A DNA stretch of 64,000 bases from Hyaloscypha bicolor E (Eukaryota; Ascomycota; Leotiomycetes; Helotiales; Hyaloscyphaceae): NCBI RefSeq assembly GCF_002865645.1, contig NW_020194537.1, positions 7,671-71,670 of the forward strand. Reading direction: 5' to 3'. Positions 48,385-59,010 of this stretch are shown here, in pieces. The position numbers were made by a program, and so were the translations under genes. Under the pieces are notes generated by a model. It was not told where the DNA came from. It saw only the letters and a program-made list of their open reading frames with translations, and did not search any database. Position 1 is the stretch's first letter, and every line of letters starts with the position of its first letter.

Positions 48385-49850
48385 GATTGCACAACTTGGG
48401 CGTGGGTGTCTTGTTGAAATTGGTCGCAGCTCGTCGCGCTAAGGACAGAGTGTGTGGTTGTAATGCTCATGGATTGCGAATCGAGGGGGTGAAGTTAACT
48501 TTGGGGTTCAACAAACTCCAGCCTCTTGAAGGTGCGGATGATGTGGTTTGTGTGGAAAATTGTTGTTCCAGGCTGAGTGACATCCTGGGGCGTTTCGAAT
48601 GGACCTCCCGCTCATCCTAGCCTCCACAGCGATACTCGAACTCAAGGCGTATAACTATATACATCAAACTTGCAGTCCAGATGTGGACGGCACGATCAAA
48701 GCTACTCAATGAAGACGAGCTTAAATTAAGCCAAACCTGTCCCTTCAACTACAGCAACTTTGTCCACAGTCTCAAACACCCTCAACCTTCACCAACCTCT
48801 TACCATCCAGCCCTCCCATTTCCAAATTCAAACTGAGTTGCACCGCGACTCGAAAATATCTTTACCTTGGTCGGGAGCCCATACATTAACGAGAGAAACA
48901 TGAACAGGAGTTTCAGAGACTGCAACAGCTCCAAAAGACAGTACGGTAACAAGGATACATAATGCCATTTATCAATTTCAAAGGCCAATCCCAGATCTCC
49001 ACGTAATTCCTCCAATGTAATAACTATATTGGAAATCAGCCCCTTAACCACACACAGAGGTACCAACCGTCCGGCCTCCTAGCTCCTTGACCATGACTTT
49101 CAAGAACTCTCTTTGACATGACTGCCGAGCAGGGAGCGGGTGATGGAAGGATGTTAGCCTCTGACGTGATCCTCCAGGGATCAAGTCAGAGACACTGACC
49201 ATGCCGGTGTGCTGCGTGGCTCAAGAAGTGCGTGTTGCAGCTCAAGAAAGTCTGAACATCCTTCATAGGGACATATATCGATTCGGGTTCACCGAAAAGG
49301 ATCTCTCAGCCCGGCCGGCGGGGATTAACAAAAGCCCGAAAGAGCGTTTAATAAAGCTGTGCCGGTGGTGTCAAAACAAATGGCGCAGCTTTTGTGGCAA
49401 ACTCCCAGAACTGCTCTTGGCTCTGCCTTCTGTCGTCCAGCTCATTCAGTTAAGACAGTCCGCGGTAAAGGTACGAAGCTCCCAGAACCAATATCTTGCT
49501 GGCTCTCTGCGCCGAGATATTTCACCCGCAAGCACAATCGGAAAATTGAACGATTTGGCAGCGCTCCCCATGCACTTCGCAGGTCAGCAAGTAATGGGTT
49601 GGTGTATATCTGTACGACTTCAACGCCTTCTTAGGTCTTTATGAACGAGTCCCCACCTACCACGACCTGGCATTGTCCGTGACTGGACATCCCCGGCAAT
49701 CCAAGCTTTGTTGAAGACTGCACAAGCTGCAATGTCCTGAAGTTCCGTACCTTCTACGCCATCAGACTCAGGAACTCCTTAACTTCTCGAACCACGTCCG
49801 ACTCCACTTTCCTTCCTAACAGCTAGATCAAATCACCCGCACAACAATCT
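48385..49850. other. Intergenic region upstream of exchanger C
   Basis: About 1.5 kb with no gene I can support. A 147-codon plus-strand frame at 49,201 has no recognisable motif and overlaps what should be regulatory sequence. A second match to the Crz1 consensus (GTGGCTCA, plus strand) lies at 49,216-49,223, about 830 bp upstream of exchanger C. Confidence 0.4.
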
Positions 49851-50159
49851 ATGTTCCAGAGATCACCTAGCGATTCATCCAACTCACGACGCCCCACCGA
49901 CTCCCTCCAATCTCTCAATGGCGTTATCGATTGGGCTGCAGATCAGAAGAGGCATTCACAACATTCAGCAACGTCAGCCTCGACAAGCAAACAGGAAGAG
50001 CGAGGGTCCGTCAGGAAGAAACATCATAGCCATAAGAATATATACACCGAGTGTGGAAGGCATGGTGATGATTGGTTATTGGGAGGGTTTTCTGTGACCG
50101 AGACGGTGAAACGGATGTTGGGGAAGAAGCGATTAGACTGGCGGACTGAGACAGGTTGA
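49851..50159 (+). CDS. Small basic-hydrophilic protein, function unknown
   Basis: Encodes 102 residues in one exon from ATG (MFQRSPSDSSNSRRPTDSLQ). The first two thirds are Ser/Arg/Lys/His-rich and probably disordered. The C-terminal third has a defined block with TECGRHGDDWLLGGFSV and VKRMLGKKRLDW, which looks like a short folded or binding motif. Similar short fungal proteins with a GRH-DDWLFGGF-like segment seem familiar to me, but I know no function. It sits between exchanger C and ATPase 2 on the opposite strand to both. The tail motif supports a real gene, but without comparison it stays moderate. Confidence 0.5.
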   Translation: MFQRSPSDSSNSRRPTDSLQSLNGVIDWAADQKRHSQHSATSASTSKQEERGSVRKKHHSHKNIYTECGRHGDDWLLGGFSVTETVKRMLGKKRLDWRTETG

Positions 50160-50498
50160 GAAGAATTCACTTTTGTCTTTCCTATTTTAGAAACACGTAT
50201 CGGCCGGGCAGGATCTGTGGTCTCCGGATATAGGGAGGAATACATCCTGAAGCCCTAGAGAGGTTAACATTACAGCAAAGGTGATTTCAGCAAGTGCTTG
50301 AACATGGCTTTTATTTGTACATAGACGGCAGAGCATCACGAGATCCCATCCGTTGGTGAGGAGATCATGCTAGTCCTAATGAGAGTTGAAAGCTACATTT
50401 GATGGACGCGGGGCGAATTCACTTCTGTGATCTCACATCGGTGCAGGTGAAACAATTGGATGTCGACTTTGTATAATTGTTTCTTGGATCTCAATGTC

Positions 50499-53400
50499 TT
50501 AATTCTCGAGGTTAGGCCTCCGCCGCGAGCTAGAGAACCTGATGGAGTCGTCATCCCTAGTTGTGCCATGTTCGAGAGGCGACCATCCAGCAATGCTCCC
50601 AGCTATGACTCCGGCCATCGCAGCAGCAGATCCGAGGGCGGAGTTTGATCTGGAGCGCATCAAACTATAATCGGGAGGCCCTGCATCTCCGTTTGCCTGA
50701 CTGTTTGGCGTCCTAGGGATCGAATCTCGATTGGAGCTTAGCAAGAGCTCCCGCGGACGTTGCAATTTGAACATGAGGGCTTGAAGTCGCCCACCACGGA
50801 TCTTTCTGAAGAAAGTGAGCTGTTCACGGATATTCTTCAGGGAATCGTTCCATTCGCTCCGCGGCGTCGAGCTTTGGTCGCTTGCACTGGGAATAAACTT
50901 TCCGATAAAATCGTCAGGAATGAGGCGGATAAGCACTGCTACAGGAAGAGAGATCGCTCCAAGGATAAGGGATATGCCCCATTGTGCCCAACTGAGTCGA
51001 ATAGTGGACAAGGCACTGGAGCCAACACATATAATGAGCACTTGTCCGCTGATCGTGATGAGGTTGATGCCAATGAAGAACCAGTTTCGGCGAATACCTT
51101 CGAAGACATTGAACTTATTATCGAGACGGCGATTGCTAGTTAGATATCAGCCCGAGTATCTCTAAAAAGTTTTAATACGCCGACTAACTTGAGCTGGTTA
51201 AAAAGCTGCATCCAGACATAAATGTTAAAAATCAAAGTCTCCAGCCGGCTCTTCTCATACTCGGTCTTGTAACCCAGTATCTCATTACCAGCAAAATTGA
51301 GGGCTAGAACCACAATCAACTGATATATAGATTGTCCGATAATCATCTTCCACATGTTCAATGTGATTAAACGTGCCGATTTCAGGTCCGGTTTTCTATC
51401 AAGAATGCTTCGAGGCGGTGGGTCCGTAGCTAGAGCAAGAGCAGCAAATGTGTCCATAATAAGGTTAACCCAGAGCAATTGAACAGGGGTTAGGATTGGT
51501 TCTTCGTTAGGGCTGGCTATTGCAGACACAAACGTGACACTGACTGCAGTAATGTTGACAGTAAGTTGGAACTAGATCAAAGCCCCGAGTCAGCGAACGG
51601 CATAAAGTGTCTAGCAAAAGGAAAGCCAACCTGTAAGAACTTCCTAACTGCATCGTTAACCGCTCTGCCCCATTCTAAAGCCTTGACGATAGACGAGAAG
51701 TTATCGTCCATAAGGATAATTGATGAAGCTTCCTTTGCTACCTCGGTACCAGAAATGCCCATCGAGAAACCAATATCAGCTGCCCTCAGAGCCGGTCCGT
51801 CATTCGTCCCATCACCAGTGACGGCCACAGTCTCACCCAGCTCCTTTAACCTCTTCACAAGGATTCTCTTGTCTTCAGGACTGGATCGAGCAAGCACTTG
51901 CAACTGTGGGATAATCCGATCCATCTGAGTGTTGGACAGCTTTCGAAATTCGGGTCCTTCCAGAACGATTCCGCCTTGAGTGTAGATCCCGCATTCCTCA
52001 GCAACAGCTTTTGCTGTCCCCATATTGTCACCTGTGACCATCCTCACAAACACACCTGCGTGCTGACACTGTCCAACTGCCTCTTTGACACCTGGCCTGA
52101 GGGGATCCTGGATACCGACAATAGCAAGAAACACCATTTCATCGAGTATATCTTCAAACACTGCTTCCCTCGGATCATCTTCAAGCGTCTTGGCTCCGGG
52201 CGGAGGCCAAGTTCTGAAATCACGGTAGACGACGCCGATCGTTCGCAGCGATTTGGCAGCATAGTTGTTAATGGCATTGGTCAATGAGATGCGGATATCC
52301 ATCGTCAATTCGACGCTCTTCGTAAGCTTCGTCACATCTGCAACAATTCGTGTGCAGTTGCCCAGCAAAATCTCCGAAGCCCCTTTCACATACATCCGGT
52401 AGGTGTTGTCGTGTAATCTGACCACGGATGCCATACACTTTCTGCCAGAATCGAAAGGGAATATCTGAACAATATTGGCGTTTGCGCGTTCTTCATTGAC
52501 CGGCCCCATACCCAAATGCGCCTTGGCGAATGAGAGTAACGCTGTTTCGGTCTTGGAGCCGATAAAAGTACGATGACCGCCCTCTTCGCCCTCAAACGCC
52601 GTAGAGTTTACAGCGACAGATTGTGAGAGGAGATCTTTGACCTCTGCAGAGAGCAATAAAGCGAGTTCGCTGAGTGAGACGGCCACCGAGTCACCAGAAG
52701 CAGCTTGCTCGCTATTTTCTTGGTCTTGATTAATTGGCCCTTCCTGAATCCCAAACTGACAAGCAGTGCCTAAACACCCCGCTACCACAGTCATCTTGTT
52801 CATTGTGAGTGTCCCAGTCTTGTCGGAGCAGATAGCCGTTGCATTGCCCATTGTTTCGCACGAGCTCAGCACCCGCACCAGATTGTGGTCCTTTAACATT
52901 CTCGTCATTGCGAAAGCCAAAGCGAGTGTGACTGCAAGTGGAAGCCCTTCTGGAACTGCAATAACAATTATCGTAATGGCCACGATCACAATTTGCAAGA
53001 AGTCCTGCGCCTTTTGAGCTGGCGCATCTTGGCCTCTCGTCAGCTGCGCGAGGAATTTGATGAAGAGTACGATGAAGAGGAGGAGAGCGACGGCACAGCC
53101 AAATTTGGCAATCTGCTCGGCCATAATATTCAACTTGATCTGCAGCGGCGTCGGAGTCGCTTCAGCATCATCCGTCATGGCCACGATCAATTTTCCGTAG
53201 CTGCTGTGCACGCCAACACCGGTAACCAAATACGCGCCAGTCCCTTCCAATACCTTACTTCCTGAGATAATAAATGGATCAAGCTTATTAACGCTTGCTC
53301 CCGCTTCGATTCGAGCCATTACCTCGTCGCCTGAGGTCTTCTTCTTCTGATCAGATTCGCCGGTGACAGATGACTCGTCGCAGCGGACATTGTGACCGGA

Positions 53401-54676
53401 AATGAACACGCCATCTGCGGGGACGAGATCACCGGGTTCCAAGTATAACACATCTCCGGCAAGGACATCGTAGATTGAGATTTGCATTGACTTTCCTGAC
53501 CGAATGGCCTTCACGATGCGATCATGTTTCTATCGCGATTGTCAGCTCCTTTTCAGGATACATGCAAAAATTACTTGCCTTTTGATTGAGCTTGACAAAT
53601 TGTCGCTCTTTCTGGTAATCATTCACAGATCCAACAACTACGACGATGGCGACGGCGACCATGATTGTCACTCCCTCCACCCACCTAACCTTGGGTCCAC
53701 CGTACTTGCCTGACTGTCCAAAGTCCTGGTACAGACCCAAGCCCAGGGAGATGGCAGCGACGACAGTGAGAATAATCAGCACCTTGTCGTTGAAGGTTAT
53801 CCACATGATTTGCAAGAGATTCTTGCTCTTCTTCTCTGGGAGACGACTGATGCCAAAGACGCGCTTTCTATCCACATACCGCTCAGAGCTTGCATGGCGT
53901 ATTGATGAGGACGTCGTGGATCGCACAAGGCCACGAGGAGATAGCTTTCCTTTGCGGGGAAAGGCTGAACTTGTAGTCGCAGTAACTTCATCGAACCCTA
54001 CAGTTCCGTCCAAGGCTGTCTCATCTAGGCTCAATCCGCTGGAGCGGTGTGTTCGCAGGCCGAGCACAAGACCCTGCAATCCTCCTAAAGCACAGAAAGC
54101 TGCGAGGCTCTGAGGACTGAACAATTTGGAAAGCTGGCCCGGTGAGAAGGCGAACGGGTTATCCTCGACGTGAAATTTGTGTTCCTCCCCGGGATCGGCT
54201 TTTAACGGATCATCATGTCCTAGCCTATTAACGGATATGGCCTCACTTGATTCACCTTGAGAGCCCTCATAATCTGATACAGTAGGCGTTGGGAATAGAG
54301 TCTCTCCACCATACGATGATAGGGAGTGGTGATCGAGCGAGCTACCCCTCGAGCGCGTGCCTGGAATAGCAAGGAGATTATGCGGATCTGGTGACTTGTC
54401 GTTTCCTCTGGGAGTAGGTTGCAAGGTATTGTAAGGTGAGGCAAGTCTTGACTCAAATAACAGCAACGGCCTGTTCTCGGTGGTTGAGGATCGCTGACGC
54501 TGGGCGGGAGATGGGGGGTTCGAAGGCGACGATGATTCTCGGGAAGGGGCGGTAACATTCTGGGGAAAATTGACAGCGGAAGTATCAATTGTAATCGTCG
54601 GAGCCCGCTGTCTCGAGGATGGGCTCGTACGAGGTGTTGACTCTTTGAGATCTGAACCATCCTTTGAGCCTTCCAT
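50499..54676 (-). CDS. Calcium-transporting P-type ATPase 2 (P2B, PMC1/PMCA type)
   Basis: Encodes 1338 residues in four exons (54,676-53,579; 53,529-51,631; 51,571-51,189; 51,135-50,499). The first intron is GC-AG (AAG then GCAAGT) and joins KLNQK to KHDRIVKAIR; the others are 59 and 53 bp GT-AG introns. Signatures are intact: TGESDQ, PEGLPLAVTLALAF, SDKTGTLTMNK with Asp602, TGDGTNDGPAL, and M6 with WVNLIMDT. The N-terminal cytosolic tail is long, Ser/Pro-rich and contains FAFSPGQLSKL. A C-terminal extension of about 150 residues follows M10 and includes a basic aromatic stretch (LTFFRKIRGGRLQALMFKL, about residues 1231-1249), which could be a calmodulin-binding or autoinhibitory helix. Known role: Ca2+ export from the cytosol into vacuole or out of the cell. 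It closes the calcium cluster on the right. Confidence 0.94.
53530..53578 (-). other. GC-AG intron in calcium ATPase 2
   Basis: On the minus strand exon 1 ends AATCAAAAG and the intron starts GCAAGTAA. It ends GCGATAG before AAACATGATCGC. A GT donor four bases on would shift phase into a stop, while the GC donor restores KLNQK-KHDRIV, matching ATPase 1 (KLNKKQQDRTVK region). The donor is otherwise perfect consensus, as is usual for GC-AG introns. Confidence 0.85.
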
Positions 54677-55318
54677 CCTTACGAGGGTTGAGATTCGAGG
54701 ACCAAGACTGATCTGTGATAGCTCGAGCGTCGCAGAAACACTTCGTAGTACAGTGCGAGGGCATAGATCGGCGGCCACTCTACTCAAGCTCGTTTCAAAG
54801 TTGTAGCTGTAAGCACCCCGAACGGTGCCGCATCGAAGAGAAGCTGCAGCTGAAGCAAGCAGTTCGGACAGTGGAAGAAAGCAAGACAATATTGTCTTAT
54901 TGAAGCTGTTGGGGATGCGTATTTGAAGAGGAGGTTGAGTCTGCCTTTCTCAACACACGTCTGCCACGGCTTCGACACTGCCGATAAGAATGTTCAGACA
55001 GTTTCCGTCAATATCGACATCTTGCTTCTCTAGCCAACAGTACTTAAGAGAAAGAATCATGCAAATGAAGTTGAATTGTCACTGCGCCGGTTCGGGTTAG
55101 CGAAGGGGGCTGTGCAATAACGCAAGACGATTCGGAAAAAGCGAATACATATGAGAGGCTAACAATAGGAAACGATGGTGGATTGATTTTGCCGGGAGAA
55201 AGAGAATTAAAAAATATACCTCTAGGCTAATATTGCATTGAATTAACCCACCAGAGTGACAATTGTCATCATTACCTCCATGGGTTGCCAAGTGACCGGC
55301 ACGAGCCGAATGGGATTA
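54677..55318. promoter_or_regulatory. Upstream region of calcium ATPase 2
   Basis: The ATPase frame stays open for 71 codons upstream of the chosen ATG but contains no other ATG, so it is taken as 5' leader. The rest up to the MITE has no coding content. Confidence 0.4.
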
Positions 55319-55925
55319 ATCGTTCGGCGCTTCCCACCTAGTCTCGCTTAGTGACACTCACTAGATGAGGGCCACCAATACGCAAATCTGAGATTTTGGT
55401 GGTACTCAACAAAAATTGCCCTTTAAATTCTCACAACGCAACGTATCAAAAAGGTGTTTACGTAGTGGGAATTAATCCCAAGACTAAGATCCTTTTGTCT
55501 ATTAAATTTAAAGAGCAAAAAATAAAGGCATTACTGTTTTTGAACTTTGCATAGTTTTCTTATACAAATTTATATAAGGCAAATCAGGCAAATTTGCACT
55601 ATAATAACGGGGTTATTTTTTAGTCTTAAAATTTGCTAAGCTAAAGGGTCTATATATTAGGATTAATTGCATACTAGGAGAGCCGATGGGGGTACGAAAA
55701 AGACGAGCTTGAAACGTGCTGCAGCAACCGAAGCCATTTGAAAGGTTGAGGTTACTTAAATACTATTTTAATACGTTGTGTTGTAAGAATTTAAAGGGCG
55801 AAAAAGGGAGATTTTTGGTAGGGTGCTCAAAAATCTCAGATTTGCGTATTACTATGCTTTGCGTATTGGTGGCCCTTACCTAGTGAATGTCACTAAGCGA
55901 GACTAGGTGGGAAGCGCCGAACGAT
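55319..55925. mobile_element. MITE with long terminal inverted repeats, TA target duplication
   Basis: The 607 bp element begins ATCGTTCGGCGCTTCCCACC and ends with the reverse complement. The inverted repeats extend for about 130-150 bp with scattered differences; the right arm has an extra 17 bp around a repeated AATACGCAAA. TA dinucleotides flank both ends (55,317-55,318 and 55,926-55,927), the target duplication of Tc1/mariner elements. The interior is AT-rich and has no transposase frame, so it would need an enzyme in trans. It lies between ATPase 2 and the membrane protein gene and may influence either promoter. Confidence 0.88.
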
Positions 55926-56365
55926 TACCTTGAGATCAAACATGCTCTAACAAAATCCTCCCGCAGAGCCTCTCCAAGAGGGCAAGTCCAGGTCGCCGCA
56001 GAGAACAAAAGACCATTCCTTCTTGAATATAGGGATGCCAAAGGTAAGCCGCTGAAGCGAAGTACACATTAAGCGTTCTAGCTAATCCAGATACAACCAA
56101 AGTCATACCTATTTTTAGATAACGTCCCATTGATAATGCGAACCCGCCCTCTCAACTCTGACATCTTCCCACTCCCGCCCACCAGCCATCGTTCGGGTTA
56201 TACATTGTTTTCGAGGTTCAGGTCGTCCATTCCTCTTCCCGAATCCCCATGTTATCAATACCTCTCAAATGCAGCATCAGACTCGTCGGATGACCGAAAT
56301 CCCAGAATCGTTTTGCCAGCCTCAATCCGATCTTCACAACTAGCAAATACAACACAAACCGAATA

Positions 56366-57727
56366 ATGGACTCGGAAGGCAGCTCATCTGATATATCGAC
56401 GGAAAGGACGTTGGAAAAGACGGTTCGCGAGGGCGAATCCAGGTTGCCCATGCTCGTGCTGGCATCGGAATGCGTTACTTTTATCAAACGAGGGGCTTGT
56501 TACGTTCCAGAGAAGGAATGGAAGCTCAAGAACAGTCTACTCGCCACTGTAGGATTTCTTGAGCTGGGCAATGCTGGAGATTTTGCCGCGAACGTGTGGA
56601 ACGAGATTCCGGCACCGTCTTACGCCGTTGGCCTGATGGTCATAGGCGGTACTCTCGCCCTCTCGCTCTCCTATTTTGCCTTTCGAGATGCCAAGCTGAG
56701 CTGGTCCAATCTGCTTCTTCTTCGACAAGAACGACATGATCTACGAAAGCAGAAACTTCACTCGGTTGAAAATGGGCAAATCGTCTGGGGTCTCGATACG
56801 CGTTTGGATGTGAGCTTTCGGGAAATGGGAACAGAATTGATCAGCCGCTTTGGAATGGACATTTTGATGGGATTTGGAGCTGTCATCATCGGCATCGGAA
56901 CGTTTATGGCAATCGGTGGTGCGAATCATCACGTGTGGTATGCCAGCAATCTTCTCTCCGGATACATCGGGAATGTGCCTCTAGCGCTCTACGCAATCAT
57001 CAATGCAACGTGGTCTCTCTATATTTGGATGAAAGTCCGTCAACACGGCATTGCTGGAGCAAAGGCGCTACATGGGAACATGGCCGCTGCCCTAAAGCAT
57101 CGCGTTCGCACCGTCCAACTGTACACTTCGATAAACGGCCTAACCGGCATCGTTGCAGGAGCTGGATCACTCATTACCGCAACTATGTGGTGGGGCTATG
57201 TGATCTTGATTCCGGTTATCATATCGTCCATCTCCTGCAACTATATATGGCGACACAAGATAGCCTACGAGCGTCCGTTGCTTCGACGAACGCTCGAAGT
57301 GAGCAAGGTGTCCCTGCTCAGAGAATTGGAATTCATTGTTTCTGTTCGACAGACGCTCGAGGAAATACCGTCAGAATCTCTCCGCGCGCTCATCACAGAT
57401 TCGCAGTCGATCACCTCTGTTATCGAATTCATCGTAGCAAATGATCTTTTCGAGGACTTCTGTGTTCGACTTCTCTGTGATGCACGTCTCTCAGAGCTAT
57501 GTGGTCTTCCAAATGAAGACTTGACAATTAATTCGCAGAATCTTTTAACCGTCGATGAGGCACACATTCCCCGTGTTCTAGATATCGCGCAGACATGTGT
57601 CAACGAGACGGGACGAATGCAATTCCAATATCGAGAGCGCTATCTCCTAGAAGTTCTGGGATGTTATTTGTGCGTCTCACAAGCCGGAAATTTTAAGACA
57701 ACTTTGGATGTGCAATTAGAAGGGTAA
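56366..57727 (+). CDS. Polytopic integral membrane protein, fungal, function unknown
   Basis: Encodes 453 residues in one exon from ATG (MDSEGSSSDISTERTLE). There are at least four hydrophobic segments: around 87-108 (AVGLMVIGGTLALSLSYFAF), 165-188 (FGMDILMGFGAVIIGIGTF), 200-225 (VPLALYAIINATWSLYIW) and 270-300 (ITATMWWGYVILIPVIISSI). A soluble, Leu/Glu-rich C-terminal domain follows (RELEFIVSVRQTLEEIPSES). I recognise the type as a fungal integral membrane protein without assigned function. The C-terminus ends abruptly (TTLDVQLEG) where the relic of the ATPase N-terminus begins on the other strand, so the last residues may have been altered by that rearrangement. No motif links it to calcium transport. 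Confidence 0.8.
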   Translation: MDSEGSSSDISTERTLEKTVREGESRLPMLVLASECVTFIKRGACYVPEKEWKLKNSLLATVGFLELGNAGDFAANVWNEIPAPSYAVGLMVIGGTLALSLSYFAFRDAKLSWSNLLLLRQERHDLRKQKLHSVENGQIVWGLDTRLDVSFREMGTELISRFGMDILMGFGAVIIGIGTFMAIGGANHHVWYASNLLSGYIGNVPLALYAIINATWSLYIWMKVRQHGIAGAKALHGNMAAALKHRVRTVQLYTSINGLTGIVAGAGSLITATMWWGYVILIPVIISSISCNYIWRHKIAYERPLLRRTLEVSKVSLLRELEFIVSVRQTLEEIPSESLRALITDSQSITSVIEFIVANDLFEDFCVRLLCDARLSELCGLPNEDLTINSQNLLTVDEAHIPRVLDIAQTCVNETGRMQFQYRERYLLEVLGCYLCVSQAGNFKTTLDVQLEG

Positions 57728-57799
57728 CCTTTTATGGGTGGCAGGACCACACTTATGCGCACTCCAGTGTCATCACAAGTCATATAGACAGATTCAATA

Positions 57800-58242
57800 G
57801 GAATTGGATTAAATACTCGTTTCAATCTTACGCAACCATTATCGCAACTACTCATATGCCTGGGCGAAAAGCCGAACTTGTTATCCTCCATCTCGTAATC
57901 TGTTTGGGTGCCAGGATCAGGCTTCAAGGCCTCATCATCGTGTATTTTGTCCTCATTGCCAATGGACAACCCTGCCGCTCTATGTATGTTCCCTTGTTCT
58001 GGAAGCGTTAGCTTCGGAAGGTATGTATGATTTGCTGCATGGTTATCGTCATCCGAATCGTCCGATTTTTGTCTGGAGGGCATTCCGGGGACAAATTGAA
58101 GGTGATGCCCTGTATCATGTCCTCTCGAAGTAGGTGATGGAATATCGTGTAATGAAGTAGGTATATTCTCTCCGCTGGTCGAAAGGCGAGGTTGTTCTGC
58201 TATCTCTGGCGACTGTAAAGATATTCGCTTGGGGATGGTCAT
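57800..58242 (-). pseudogene. Second relic of a calcium ATPase N-terminal tail
   Basis: Starts with an ATG (MTIPKRISLQSPEIAEQPR) and reads through about 130 residues that resemble the ATPase 2 tail. PSPTSRGHDTGHHLQFVPG parallels PTPRGNDKSPDPHNLLAIPG, and DDEALKPDPG with MEDNKFGFSPRHM parallels DDPLKADPG with VEDNPFAFSPGQL. Homology ends just after the FSP motif and no catalytic or membrane domain follows. The frame continues to 57,664 only as antisense of the membrane protein gene. It is a truncated duplicate, more diverged than the relic at 42.4 kb. It has a start codon, so a short tail-only protein is formally possible. Confidence 0.72.
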
Positions 58243-58523
58243 CGACGATAGTCTGATATAACCATGATGCTGGTGAAAGACGTTTTGTATGCCTAACGAC
58301 TTGAATAATTCATAGACGGTAGAGGCATGCAGCTATAGGCAATTTGCAACAAGACTTAAGTCTTAAAGACCGCTTCTTAGGAAGACATACAAGTTCTTTA
58401 TTCTCTAAAGTCACTTTTTATAATATATATTAAATATTTGAACTTTAAAAAGTTTCTCTTAATCTAAATAATCGTGCGGTGACGCTCGCACTATACCAGC
58501 CCCCTTGCAGGTTTAGTGCGGAA

Positions 58524-59010
58524 CAGTAATATGGTCGAAAATCAGTAATATGGGGGGTTTTTTTGCTTCTATTCATCGTCTTTAATTGATTAAATATCAA
58601 CACCATGGCCAAATTCGACCCAGAAGAAGAGAAAAGGATAGCCTAGGCCTTTGATTTCTATGCCAGAAATCCACAAGTCAAAAAGTTTGCGATTGCGCGA
58701 AAACCCTGGGTAAAATATCGTCTCTGGAAAGCGCGTTTAGCAGGACGAAAACCACAAAATACCAAGGGGGCTACAACAAACCCCTAATCCTGACTAGGAG
58801 GAGGGCCTCAAGCAGTTTATCTTATTTTTGATCTATTTAGGCCACAGAGCTAATCTCAAGATGATGCGGGCGGCAGTTAATAAGATTCTGGGAGAGAGCG
58901 CGTCCACTTACCAAATAAACCGCGTCTGGGCACAACAATAGTTCAAACGCAATAAATAATGGTTTAAAACCCATCGCGTGAAGACACTAGTACAAGCTAG
59001 ACTTTAATAT
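58524..59010 (+). mobile_element. Broken pogo/Fot-type (Tc1/mariner) transposase, N-terminal part
   Basis: From ATG 58,605 the translation MAKFDPEEEKRIA, stop, AFDFYARNPQVKKFAIAR shows the start of a Fot/pogo transposase with its helix-turn-helix DNA-binding region. After one frameshift near 58,785 it continues with LKQFILFLIYLGHRANLK and ASTYQINRVWAQQ, the CENP-B-like part. At least three stops arose from CAG, CAA or TGG codons, the RIP type of change. The DDE catalytic domain is absent; sequence turns AT-rich after 59,010. Upstream, CAGTAATATGG occurs twice (58,524 and 58,543) and may belong to the terminal repeat. Confidence 0.7.

Noticed and set aside
49201..49644. 147-codon plus-strand frame with ATG
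   Set aside because: No domain or compositional sign of coding, and an overlapping second frame of 91 codons is equally open. It could be real, but nothing supports it.
57664..57799. C-terminal continuation of the second ATPase relic
   Set aside because: These residues come from the antisense strand of the membrane protein gene and show no ATPase similarity.
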